Below, piece after piece: positions 38,406 through 48,762 of a DNA stretch of 64,000 bases (positions are counted from its first letter, which is position 1; every line of letters begins with the position of its first letter). The translations under genes and the position numbers were made by a program. The notes below the pieces were generated by a model. It was not told the origin of the DNA, did no database searches, and worked only from the letters and a program-made list of their open reading frames with translations. Source of the DNA: Schistosoma mansoni (Eukaryota > Platyhelminthes > Trematoda > Strigeidida > Schistosomatidae); the NCBI RefSeq assembly GCF_000237925.1, contig NC_031502.1:21264909-21328908 (forward strand), read 5' to 3'.

Positions 38406-40617
38406 CAGCTATAGAGGATACTGTCTTAACTCTTCACCTATTCAATTCACTTGACCAATAGACAACGGTAATTATTACACACCCGTCACACAACAACAAC
38501 AACAACACTGAAGACAGGAGATGAAAACAATAAACAGGAAATCCGAATGATTGTCACTCGAAAATCTACACTGTACTAACATATACACAAATACGAGTGG
38601 TTTACAATAGATCAATGACAGTAACACATGATGTACTATCAAGAAGATTGCAACATGCTTTCAGAGTATACTACAATACACACTGCACATTGTAAACCAC
38701 ACATTAAATAAGAATTCATCAGAACTTAAACGGTAACCCAATATGAAAAGAAGATGACTGATTAACTTCATCTTATACTAGGCTCTAAATTTATATGGTC
38801 ATTCAACTAAACATTCAATAAGTAGTTGATAATGACATAATTTAGAAGTATCTGAAAACTGTAACTCAATATCAAAGAAGATGCTGATTAACACATGATT
38901 GTTTCATGGTCAATTGAATATTGACCAATGGTGATATCCATGACTTGTTCTACTTACTTTCAGTACATACTAGTCACACTATTAGGCAGATGACGGACGA
39001 TGGCATGTTCATTGAGGCATCACTGTATGTTCTGGTAACTAGAGGTCCTACATGTATCATAAAATATTAGAATATCAAGAAAAAGGAAATGTCATCCAAC
39101 AACAACAACAACAACATTTATTAGATACGTTTAGATGGGTTCATCCTGTGGTGAACAAATCTAAACATTGTATTAGCAAAAAGATTACCACGATAATGAC
39201 CGTTAAAATAGATCAACAACAAAGGAAATAAACAGAATAACACTTAATTAGGAGTAGGGTGAGTTGTAAGAATCTGAGCACAGAGTCCAATCACAATGAG
39301 TCCATACAATCGATGATAGTACAGAAAAAAGATTGACTGCGAACGATGCTTAAAGAAATGTGTATCTCACAACACTGTTGGTTCTGCAATGTTGAACAAT
39401 TCCTACACACACTGTAGAGTGGAAAATTGAGAAGAATATTCGTAGATTCAACCCGTAAGTAGACAATCATTTGAATCGATCTTCTAATTCCTCCACAATT
39501 ATTGTCCATTCTTTTATTCTACATTCGCATTTAAAAACCGATTTTTCTCACTTGAAGAATCTGCACTGTATTACTTTTTAAGTAAATAATTGTTTCTAGG
39601 TTTCAAGTAGCCGAACGAAATCCGTGAAATAGGCGAACTCACATTTTCTGCTATGGTTGACATCATCTATCTGTTTAAACATACCAATCGTGTAGTTCTC
39701 TTAAATCTCACAACTTCTGAAGTACAGAGTCTTATCTGTACACAATAACTCACATCAAAGACAACCAGAAACCAATCACACACCTATCTTCATGCTCTTA
39801 GGACGTCAGCCTGGTGTAGCCAACTGTCCAGAGGTCAAATATTATGTCCCCGGAATGTCTTGATCGCCATTCCGCCCGGCAGGTAAACCGGTCACCACTA
39901 GGTGGGAACCCTTTTTATGATGACCAGCGTGACAAGAAGGTGTCTGGCACATTTTCCATACGTAATACCGAATACACAATTTTATTATGATTAATTTTTT
40001 TTGACTTCATATCAAAATAAGTCAAAACATCATCAAGTATGTATATATTCTGACCAAAATTTTGCAAGGAAAACAACGTTTCTTTCAATCCAAAGTCGAA
40101 TTATTAACTTATATTATTAGTAATTGTAAATATACTACTTATATTAGTGACAACGTTATCAGTAGTGTAGTGACTCTTGCATAAAAAACCAGTCTAATTT
40201 TTTTAATATTTTACGCCTTTTCATGTATTCAGATCACTTTTTCGAGATGATTGTTTACTTTTGTCTTGTTCAACTTCTAGCCACCGAATATTTGTGTGGG
40301 GGACATCGACAGTACTCATCACCGCCTCGGGTGGGGAGAGGAAGACTATGCTACCACCTAATTGGCTGGCAAGCGTGCACGACAGAGAGAGAAAAGACGA
40401 GTCAATAGGAACATCACTTAATTTATTCCCTATTCTGATTCGGTTCTGATCTAGATTATTGAGAAAAGATACATGAATAATATAGATGACCAACATGACC
40501 ACAAAGAAAAACAAATAGAAGATACAATTATGTCATCATTTTTGGAATTGATATATTCTGCGTCCACCACTGACATTTTTAATGTCGATAGTATGATTCG
40601 GTGTCTGAAAATGTTGG
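38406..40617 (+). repeat. Left arm of 2.2-kb palindrome (Gypsy 5' part)
   Basis: Reverse complement of 40858-42940, with almost no differences where compared (for example 40173 C versus T, and one base near 40603). The inner end carries the start of a Gypsy gag in plus orientation from ATG 40472 (MNNIDDQHDHKEKQIEDTIM ...), broken off after IRCLKMLGS. The rest is presumably leader/LTR-like sequence plus unidentified DNA with a CAA repeat. Confidence 0.85.
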
Positions 40618-40857
40618 GCAGCTGAAGAGGAACAGCAGAATGAATGGATACATCCTATTCTATTACTATTTTCATTCTTGCTTTTATCAATTATAAGAAG
40701 GTGGGTAGACGCCTTACGATCTTCTACCTTAGGGTTTCACTTCTGGAGATTTCTACCCTTACAACCTACTATGTTTAGATAAAATCAATCCGTTCAGTCC
40801 GATTTCAACTGTTTTCTCCCGTTGTATTTCCGTTTCCTGAAAACTTCCTCGTCAATT

Positions 40858-42940
40858 CCAACATTTTCAGCCACCGAATCATACTATCGACATTAAAAAT
40901 GTCAGTGGTGGACGCAGAATATATCAATTCCAAAAATGATGACATAATTGTATCTTCTATTTGTTTTTCTTTGTGGTCATGTTGGTCATCTATATTATTC
41001 ATGTATCTTTTCTCAATAATCTAGATCAGAACCGAATCAGAATAGGGAATAAATTAAGTGATGTTCCTATTGACTCGTCTTTTCTCTCTCTGTCGTGCAC
41101 GCTTGCCAGCCAATTAGGTGGTAGCATAGTCTTCCTCTCCCCACCCGAGGCGGTGATGAGTACTGTCGATGTCCCCCACACAAATATTCGGTGGCTAGAA
41201 GTTGAACAAGACAAAAGTAAACAATCATCTCGAAAAAGTGATCTGAATACATGAAAAGGCGTAAAATATTAAAAAAATTAGACTGGTTTTTTATACAAGA
41301 GTCACTACACTACTGATAACGTTGTCACTAATATAAGTAGTATATTTACAATTACTAATAATATAAGTTAATAATTCGACTTTGGATTGAAAGAAACGTT
41401 GTTTTCCTTGCAAAATTTTGGTCAGAATATATACATACTTGATGATGTTTTGACTTATTTTGATATGAAGTCAAAAAAAATTAATCATAATAAAATTGTG
41501 TATTCGGTATTACGTATGGAAAATGTGCCAGACACCTTCTTGTCACGCTGGTCATCATAAAAAGGGTTCCCACCTAGTGGTGACCGGTTTACCTGCCGGG
41601 CGGAATGGCGATCAAGACATTCCGGGGACATAATATTTGACCTCTGGACAGTTGGCTACACCAGGCTGANNNNNNNNNNNNNNNNNNNNNNNNNNNNNNN
41701 NNNNNNNNNNNNNNNNNNNNNNNNNNNNNNNNNNNNNNNNNNNNNNNNNNNNNNNNNNNNNNNNNNNNNNNNNNNNNNNNNNNNNNNNNNNNNNNNNNNN
41801 NNNNNNNNNNNNNNNNNNNNNNNNNNNNNNNNNNNNNNNNNNNNNNNNNNNNNNNNNNNNNNNNNNNNNATTCAAATGATTGTCTACTTACGGGTTGAAT
41901 CTACGAATATTCTTCTCAATTTTCCACTCTACAGTGTGTGTAGGAATTGTTCAACATTGCAGAACCAACAGTGTTGTGAGATACACATTTCTTTAAGCAT
42001 CGTTCGCAGTCAATCTTTTTTCTGTACTATCATCGATTGTATGGACTCATTGTGATTGGACTCTGTGCTCAGATTCTTACAACTCACCCTACTCCTAATT
42101 AAGTGTTATTCTGTTTATTTCCTTTGTTGTTGATCTATTTTAACGGTCATTATCGTGGTAATCTTTTTGCTAATACAATGTTTAGATTTGTTCACCACAG
42201 GATGAACCCATCTAAACGTATCTAATAAATGTTGTTGTTGTTGTTGTTGGATGACATTTCCTTTTTCTTGATATTCTAATATTTTATGATACATGTAGGA
42301 CCTCTAGTTACCAGAACATACAGTGATGCCTCAATGAACATGCCATCGTCCGTCATCTGCCTAATAGTGTGACTAGTATGTACTGAAAGTAAGTAGAACA
42401 AGTCATGGATATCACCATTGGTCAATATTCAATTGACCATGAAACAATCATGTGTTAATCAGCATCTTCTTTGATATTGAGTTACAGTTTTCAGATACTT
42501 CTAAATTATGTCATTATCAACTACTTATTGAATGTTTAGTTGAATGACCATATAAATTTAGAGCCTAGTATAAGATGAAGTTAATCAGTCATCTTCTTTT
42601 CATATTGGGTTACCGTTTAAGTTCTGATGAATTCTTATTTAATGTGTGGTTTACAATGTGCAGTGTGTATTGTAGTATACTCTGAAAGCATGTTGCAATC
42701 TTCTTGATAGTACATCATGTGTTACTGTCATTGATCTATTGTAAACCACTCGTATTTGTGTATATGTTAGTACAGTGTAGATTTTCGAGTGACAATCATT
42801 CGGATTTCCTGTTTATTGTTTTCATCTCCTGTCTTCAGTGTTGTTGTTGTTGTTGTGTGACGGGTGTGTAATAATTACCGTTGTCTATTGGTCAAGTGAA
42901 TTGAATAGGTGAAGAGTTAAGACAGTATCCTCTATAGCTG
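40858..42940 (-). repeat. Right arm of 2.2-kb palindrome, interrupted by N gap
   Basis: Inverse copy of 38406-40617. The same gag start reads on the minus strand from 41002 and extends into the spacer (LELTRKFSGNGNTTGENS). The N gap 41670-41869 corresponds to left-arm 39477-39805, so about 329 bp are really missing rather than 200. The spacer between arms is 240 bp (40618-40857). Confidence 0.85.
41670..41869. other. Assembly gap (200 N)
   Basis: Placeholder gap in the right arm of the palindrome. The other two gaps, 23793-23992 and 51537-51736, have the same length, so 200 is a fixed placeholder. Confidence 0.95.
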
Positions 42941-43065
42941 GACGGCCGTCCAGTGGTTCCAGGTTTTCCATGGTGGTACACTAGCTGACCAGTCCCAAAT
43001 TGGACGAAACGCGCGTCAAACTGGATTCCTCTGCTAACCACTATCCAGCTTTGTTTAAAATGAGG
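42938..43065 (+). mobile_element. Chimera of family B 3' part and family A ribozyme
   Basis: Begins with GGACGGCCGTCCAGTGG (family B stem III onward). It switches within ~40 bp to the family A ribozyme (AGCTGACCAGTCCC, GGACGAAACGCGCGTC, AACTGGATTCC). The family A core has CTGACCA, with G8 changed to C. It abuts the right end of the large palindrome. Confidence 0.6.
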
Positions 43066-43193
43066 TACAATATATGAAATTTGATTTTCTGAAGTCCAGA
43101 TGAATTAAGACGTGTATGTTGTCTAATGAAAGCAGATCTATTTTCGCAGATTTGTAGGTATCAAAATTAGAACCTAAGGAAATAGTTCATCAC

Positions 43194-43300
43194 TGGACGG
43201 CCGTCCAGTGGTTCCAGGTTTTCCATGGTGGTCTAACTTCAATTGGCTAATGATCTCAACTCTATAAAATTACTAAAATCTTCACAAAACCCCTTCAGAT
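43194..43300 (+). mobile_element. Family B 3' fragment beginning at a perfect palindrome
   Basis: Starts with CACTGGACGGCCGTCCAGTG, a perfect 20-bp palindrome centred on the family B stem III, then the normal tail GTTCCAGGTTTTCCATGG ... CTCAACTCTATAAA. The left half is the antisense continuation, so the copy folds back exactly at stem III. Confidence 0.6.
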
Positions 43301-43578
43301 TTATAACTGTTTAAAGAACCCCTTCATTTATGAACGAAGAATATCCATTATGATAAATTCCCTTCAGGTCATACAATTATATATCCAAATTATTAATCCG
43401 AAGTATGGTCAGGTTAAGGGGAGAAGTGAATCGTTTATAGTTATGACATCTGAACTTTAGATTGTCAAATAAAGAAGTTTCTTAGCCTGTTTTTAGTATC
43501 CCAAAGTTCAATGCTTGTAAAACAGTAATGTTGTATATTTTGTTGTGAAGATCGTTTATTCTAATCAATTATCTAATT

Positions 43579-43965
43579 CATTTTGTATTGGTTGTTTGAA
43601 TCTTCCCATTGATGCTTAGGATTGAAACTGGACAGTCTCTTATTGGCTATATGTGCATACTGTACGTATTGCCTCGATATTGCCTTAATTCACAAGCATT
43701 ATAAGCAAAGATGGACATCAATGGGAAGATTCAAACAAACAATACTAAGTGAATTTAAACTTCACTCCATTGCAAAAGCAAGTGACTATCTGGACTCAGT
43801 AGCTGAGTGGATAACATGATGGCGTTTAAAGTGAACAGTACTGGGTTCGAGTCCCAGAGTGAACATCAACTCTCAGATGCAGGTACATCCAGCTGACGAG
43901 TCCCAAATAGGACAAAACGCTTGTCAAACTGGATTCCACTGCTAGCCACTATTCATTTTGCTTAT
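43579..43965 (+). mobile_element. SMalpha-type hammerhead retroposon (family A) with 12-bp TSD
   Basis: Bounded by AATTATCTAATT (43567-43578 and 43966-43977). The left ~135 bp is an inverted tail. Then follow a plus-oriented tail end, the tRNA-like head (GCTGAGTGGATAACATGATGG, B-box-like GGTTCGAGTCC) and a hammerhead at about 43884-43935. The ribozyme has CTGACGA and stem II but AAAAC in place of GAAAC, the same lesion as in the 22.4-kb copy. The two may belong to one subfamily spread after the mutation. Confidence 0.8.
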
Positions 43966-44469
43966 AATTATCTAATTATTATTATTAGTGATAGTAATCA
44001 GGGTACAATTGTATCATGGATAATATACGATGAATTTGAACTACATCATCTAATGGTATACTTAGAGATATAGTCTTAAAGAAAACCCCCCTTATCTTCC
44101 TAATAAAAATGATTCCTTTGAGTCAACAACCAAACATGATTGAAACTATGTTTTGATGGGTGGGAAATAGTTTGTTTTAATTAATAGAAGAGAACATTTT
44201 ATATAATGAGATACATTTATTACTTGAATCATATATAAATTATTGAAAAGAATGTTAGTTAGTATACCAAAACATTCTCTAGAGAAACATGGTTTCGTTA
44301 AATGAATGATTCATAGCATCGGTATTTCATGAGAGATCATTTAACCAAGTTTTGAGAAATTGACTGAGTTGTGAGGCCTGAAATGAAATGAAGAGATTTT
44401 TTTCAAAATTAATTGGTAAATAAATCAATTGATCTGGATATTCAGTCGACTGAATCAATGTTATGAGAA

Positions 44470-44810
44470 AGGAGAAGCATTAACCAGTACAGTTCAATCG
44501 GGTCTGTTGTGAGATAGTAACTCATTGAAGACAATAGTGGATGATGGTGCGATTTTGTTGATTTATTCAAATTAGACATGAACAGTGTTGGATGTCGGCT
44601 TAGTGGTCTAGATTTAAGCATTTGCGCGCGAGACCGATAGGTCCTAATTTGGAATCATGAGGACGCGATCGTGTTTGCGCACTGCTATAGATTCCAACAA
44701 TAAGGCGAAACAACCGTCTAGTGCCTCCAAATTTTCAACGGTAGTCTAGCTTTAATTGACTCATAAATTCATCTATTAAATTACTATATTGTCCACAAAA
44801 CCCCTTTCTG
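44470..44810 (+). mobile_element. Family B retroposon, long degenerate copy
   Basis: Includes the region upstream of the tRNA-like head (GTACAGTTCAATCGGGTCTG, GAAGACAATAGTGGATG). Then come the head (CGGCTTAGTGGTCTAG), a decayed ribozyme (GCGCACTGCTATAG, GCGAAACAACCGTC) and the tail. No inverted arm is present. Confidence 0.6.
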
Positions 44811-44919
44811 AATCAATATTGCAAACATAGTTTAGCTACTTACTGAAAACAAGTAGTACAATTTATTTTGGTGGTATTTTTAACATGTCCAACAACTGCC
44901 CTCCACAATCGTTGTAAGC

Positions 44920-45060
44920 AAAGACGTTTAGTGGCTAGCAGTTGAATCCAGTTTGACACGCGTTTCGTCCTATTTGGGACTCGTCAGCTGGATGACTGAT
45001 CAGTTTCAGCCCTAAACATCAATGGGAAGATTCAAACAAGTAATACTAAGTGAATTTACC
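44920..45060. mobile_element. SMalpha-type (family A) fragment with intact hammerhead
   Basis: Minus-oriented hammerhead block joined at about 44995 to a plus-oriented tail (CCCTAAACATCAATGGGAAG...). The tRNA-like head is missing. The ribozyme is described separately. Confidence 0.7.
44945..44994 (-). ncRNA. Hammerhead ribozyme, SMalpha type, core intact
   Basis: On the minus strand: CATCCAG, then CTGACGA, stem II GTCCC-AAATA-GGAC, GAAAC, the stem III palindrome ACGCGTGT (one GU-type mismatch) and C17, then AAACTGGAT. CCAG before the core and CTGG after the cleavage site give stem I. Every catalytic core base is present. Stem III is self-complementary and loopless, as in ribozymes that work as dimers. 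It is the best-preserved family A hammerhead of the window. Confidence 0.75.
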
Positions 45061-45805
45061 CTCCACAATCTTCGAAAATCAGAAATTCTGTAATGTATTC
45101 ATATTGATATACTCCTAGAAAATTTACCGGTTACTTTTTATCTTGCTATTGAATCTGTGCTTCTCCGATTGCCGGTGTGAGGAATCGAGGCTACTTGAGG
45201 TTTTTATTTAGAGTGTATGATATACATAAATTGACAGCATCTTTATGTTCGATAAGTCTATCCATACATGAATAGATTATCAAGTGGAATGTTATCGATG
45301 TACAGTTTTTAGGATAAAATGTTGATGATGTCTGGAGAAGCCTGATGGAAATCAATATTTCTGACGCATAATCATTGTTATGATTATGTTTTAGAATAAT
45401 TCATTACTGGGTACTACAAACTGAATCAGGTAAGGTTCAGTCATTTGAGAAGTAGGATAATCATTAGCTACAGTGCTATGAAATGATACACAACATCGTT
45501 AATCGATGGAATGTGAATATTTGGATCTTACGATATCATCTGACTCGTCTAATATTGCAGGTTTTACCAGAGGATTTGAAGGTTTGGACTTCAGTCGACG
45601 GTTGTAAATTTAGTCGATACTTTTAGAAAAGTATATACTGAGATGAAGCAGTTGTTGATTATCTTCATGTTCCATGTGTTTTTTTCTACATTAAACTAGT
45701 CTATGACCTAAACTACATTCAAATGGGTATAAATGGGGTGAATAGAACACGAGTGGGGATAATCGAATGTATTTAAGCACAAAATACAAACTATCTCACT
45801 AAAAT

Positions 45806-46108
45806 TCATTTAGTATTTGTTTGAATCTCCCCATCAATGTGTTAGGACTGCAACTGGTCAGTCTCTTATTGACATATGTGCATACTGTGCGTATTGCCTC
45901 GATATAGCCTTAATTCACAAGTATTGTAAGCAAAGATGGATAGTGACTAGCAGTTCAATCCAGTTTGAAGAGCGTTTCGTCCTATTTGGGATTCGTCAGC
46001 CGGATGTACCTGCATCTCATAGTTGATGTTCACTCTGGGACTCGAACCCAGTACCTTTCTCTTCAAACGCCATCGCGTTATCCACTCGGCCACTGAGTCC
46101 TGATAGGA
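45806..46108 (-). mobile_element. SMalpha-type hammerhead retroposon (family A), nested
   Basis: Minus-strand unit: tail RC (45806-45930), hammerhead (about 45955-46013; CTGACGA and GAAAC present, first stem II pair A-C, cleavage triplet TTC) and inverted tRNA-like head up to ACTGAGTCCTGATAGG. It lies between two copies of an older repeat (45755-45805 and 46148-46440), so it appears inserted into or between them. Confidence 0.7.
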
Positions 46109-46147
46109 CGAAACTTTCATTTCAACAACTGTAATGCCTAATCATTA

Positions 46148-46440
46148 CATTGTAATGAACAAGAACAATGGAATGTATTTAGACACAAATTACAGACTAT
46201 CTCACTAAAATCTGATAACCATACAGCAAATAGTTAATTTGACAAATAACAATCAATTGTCTCAATCTTAACTGTTCCTTCTGTAAATATCAATCCATGT
46301 TCTCTGGTTCCATTGTTCATGCATGTTCATACCAATTGCGCTTCATATCTTTTCGTTCCTTATCGATCTTCTGCCAAAATACATTATATGTCTGACCATC
46401 ACCATATACTACTTATGTGGATATCAGTAACCCACATCAC
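46148..46440 (+). repeat. Dispersed repeat shared with 17120-17400
   Basis: Shared blocks: GAATGTATTTA, ATTACAGACTATCTCA, TCTGATAACCA, CAATTG, TTGCGCTTCAT and ACCATATACTACTTAT. The first ~50 bp also occur at 45755-45805, on the other side of the nested SMalpha copy. Unknown family. Confidence 0.5.
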
Positions 46441-46662
46441 ATAACCACTATCAACATCTTATTTTAATATTACCATTTTGTTGAAGTTCAGTTATATCTT
46501 ATTTTCTTAGGAGTTGAGGGTTTAAAGGATTTTCCAGTCCATTCAAGTAATTGTTTTCTTTGGCAAAAATTATATTCAATTATTATCTGTATTGTTTATA
46601 AGTATCAATTGTGAGTACATATTATTGAACACTTGATCGATACGGTGGTGGTTGGAGGTGGT

Positions 46663-46718
46663 CAGCAGGAAACTCTGGACCCGGGTTTCGTGCTACTTGA
46701 CACTCGTCAGCAAGGTGT
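46663..46718 (-). ncRNA. Third hammerhead-type ribozyme, core intact
   Basis: On the minus strand: CTGACGA (46704-46710), stem II GTG-TCAAGTAG-CAC, GAAAC, the self-complementary stem III ACCCGGGT, then C17 (46678) followed by CAGAG. All core bases are present. Stem II and stem III differ in sequence from families A and B, so this is a separate lineage. Stem I (CTTG/CAGAG) is short and includes a GU pair. It is directly downstream of a tRNA-like head at 46735-46815. Confidence 0.65.
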
Positions 46719-46734
46719 ACCTGTAATCTTGAGG

Positions 46735-46815
46735 GAACTGGTGCTCCCTGACGGATTCGATCCCGTGTCACTCAGCTTCACAGTCAGAGATGTTACCACT
46801 GAGCTATCCTCAGTG
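46735..46815 (-). other. tRNA-like Pol III head of the third hammerhead unit
   Basis: On the minus strand: GGATAGCTCAGTGGTAACATC (A-box-like) and, ~35 bp on, GGGATCGAATCC (B-box-like), at tRNA-like spacing. It does not fold as a complete tRNA and is followed by the hammerhead. Similar A-box-like heads occur near 8475-8530 and 17005-17050. I read it as the promoter of a tRNA-derived retroposon. Confidence 0.5.
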
Positions 46816-46956
46816 TCGAGCCACCTAGACTAGTGACCACATTACAACTTGATCGATAGCATTCGATCAGCACTAAGAAGTACTTGACACGCATGACATT
46901 GATCACCACCCAGTGATCAATCAATTGTGACTTGATCGATACTTTTGTCGCTTTTC

Positions 46957-46960
<4 letters not shown>

Positions 46961-46997
<37 letters not shown>
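46961..46997. repeat. (TA)n microsatellite
   Basis: About 36 bp of uninterrupted TA immediately upstream of an RTE-like 3' end. Confidence 0.85.
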
Positions 46998-47000
<3 letters not shown>

Positions 47001-47027
47001 TATGTTGTCCACTATTGTTCCATATAA

Positions 47028-47303
47028 AGAGGAAATTTGGAAAAGACGTTAGAAGTGGATAGGGCATACATTAAAGAAATTATTAAACTGCATTACGAGG
47101 CAAACCCTAACTTGGAATCCGGAAGGAAAGCGGAAAAGAGAGAGGCTTAAGAACATATTACGCCAGGAAATAGAAGCAAATATGAAATTGTTGAATAACA
47201 ACCGGAAAGAACTGGAAAGGATTGCCCAGGATAGAGTTGGATGAAGAATACTGGTGGGTAGCCCATACTACTCCACGGGGGGTAACAGGAGTAAGTAAGT
47301 TAG
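47028..47303 (+). mobile_element. RTE-like LINE, 3' end
   Basis: Same family as the 10.5-kb copy: GAGGAAATTTGGAAAAGACG through CTTGGAATCCGG to GGGTAACAGGAG and a short AAGTAAGT tail. It starts just after a 36-bp TA repeat. Confidence 0.65.
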
Positions 47304-47433
47304 AATTTAGTCAAATATCATCATCATAAACAATGTAGAGGTATTTCTGAGTATATTGATGCATCAACTGAATTAAAATTTTACACTTCCCATTACAAAA
47401 TACAAAGTGTATACACTTTAAATAATTTCTTAC

Positions 47434-47520
47434 CTGTTCTGATTTTGTTAATAATGAATAAGGGAGATCTACTAAAGTGTATACATGAACTGTACCTTGA
47501 TCATCACCTATCAGGACACT
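47434..47520 (-). CDS. Isolated WD40-type exon (dynein intermediate chain-like?)
   Basis: An 87-bp stretch between a strong acceptor (T-rich tract, then TTTCAAG) and a donor GTAAGA. It encodes SVLIGDDQGTVHVYTLVDLP followed by YSLLTKSEQ, open and phase 0 on both sides. The GDxxGxVxVYxL pattern is the last strand set of a WD40 repeat. It resembles the C-terminal repeat of axonemal dynein intermediate chains such as DNAI4/WDR78 (LVGDSDGQVSVYELRNMP). No other exon of the same gene could be recognised in the window; flanking DNA is repeats. It may be a real exon of a minus-strand gene with long introns, or an isolated relic. Confidence 0.45.
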
Positions 47521-47768
47521 CTTGAAATCAAAAAAAATAAATAAAATTTTTTACATCAACTAGAATTGATTGAAGTTACATATGAAAAAGAGTTGGATTC
47601 TGGATCATAAGTCTAAAGAATAAACATTTAATAATAAACTTGAAGGTCTTAGGTTCGAACCAAGGTGGATATACATTGATGTGTGGTCTCAATATTAGGA
47701 CGTGATAGTTTGTTTATTTTTTATATTGTCTTTTGATTTTCACTAGTTATCTAACTAAGAAGAGTTCG

Positions 47769-48284
47769 ACCCCTAAATGCCCTGGTACGGCTGAGATTGG
47801 GGAGAGTTCGCTCTCCCTCTCGAAATGCCACTCGTATATAGCCTTTACCAGGGAAGTCCTACTCACTGCCTTCTCACGGAATTGCTGTTTTTTACGAAAT
47901 TGAGAGGACAAAAAGCGAATGTCCGGTGCTTTAACCGGGTTGGTGGACACAGAAAGTCAACCTAAGGGAGTTGGAAAACCCTGATTACAAACCAATGGTG
48001 AACATGGGCTCCAGTATCCTGAGGGAACAAATAGCTTATGAATCAATTGTTGGTCACCGGCTATCATGAGACTGCATCTCCTCACGATACTCTACTACCT
48101 TGTGGATCAGATCTTTAGGTCAAAGGCTCCGGGTGTGGTCTCCTTAAGAAAACCACCTGCTTCAGTTTGGGCACCCGGGCAGTATCATAGCTCTCACACA
48201 AATCAAATGAGATTTTTGTGGCCCATATGTATCTGGAGTCTCTTTGTACCAATATTTATGTGTTTAAATAAATAAATAAATAAA
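47769..48284 (+). mobile_element. Retroposon family C, copy at 47.8 kb
   Basis: Full-length plus-strand copy with an internal ~10-bp deletion after TCGAAATGC. The tail is (AAAT)n. A possible 6-bp duplication AGTTCG flanks it (47763-47768 and 48285-48290). Confidence 0.75.
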
Positions 48285-48566
48285 AGTTCGTGACACAAAT
48301 GAAATATTGAACTGGAAAATTAAGAAATTCTAGAAAGATTCCCATATCATGATATTAACCAAATGTGATCTATCTAGTATCACTAACCTCTTAGATATAC
48401 TTACCAGTTGGAAACAATTCTTTAACTGATTTGATTCTATTATATCAAACAGTTTTGTTGATGAAAATGATCACATGACAACTTAAACAGTACATCTCAA
48501 TTCCCTATAATAGGAGAGCCAGACACTGCTTAGGCTTAATCCGGATAGTACAGTTCAATCCCATTT

Positions 48567-48723
48567 AAATAAAGACAGAACAAATTATATTTCGTGGTTT
48601 CTCATCAGCTGCTCACAACCAAATATGTATTACAGTTTTAGCATTGGGTTAATAAATAGTATGGAACAATTGACATAAGTGGAATGTAACGGATTGGAAT
48701 AACAAAAGGTTATCAATGAGAAC

Positions 48724-48762
<39 letters not shown>

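Noticed and set aside
40221-41254. Identical 97-codon ORFs in the two palindrome arms
   Set aside because: They are the same sequence read from both arms, antisense to the Gypsy leader; duplication explains the identity, not protein conservation.
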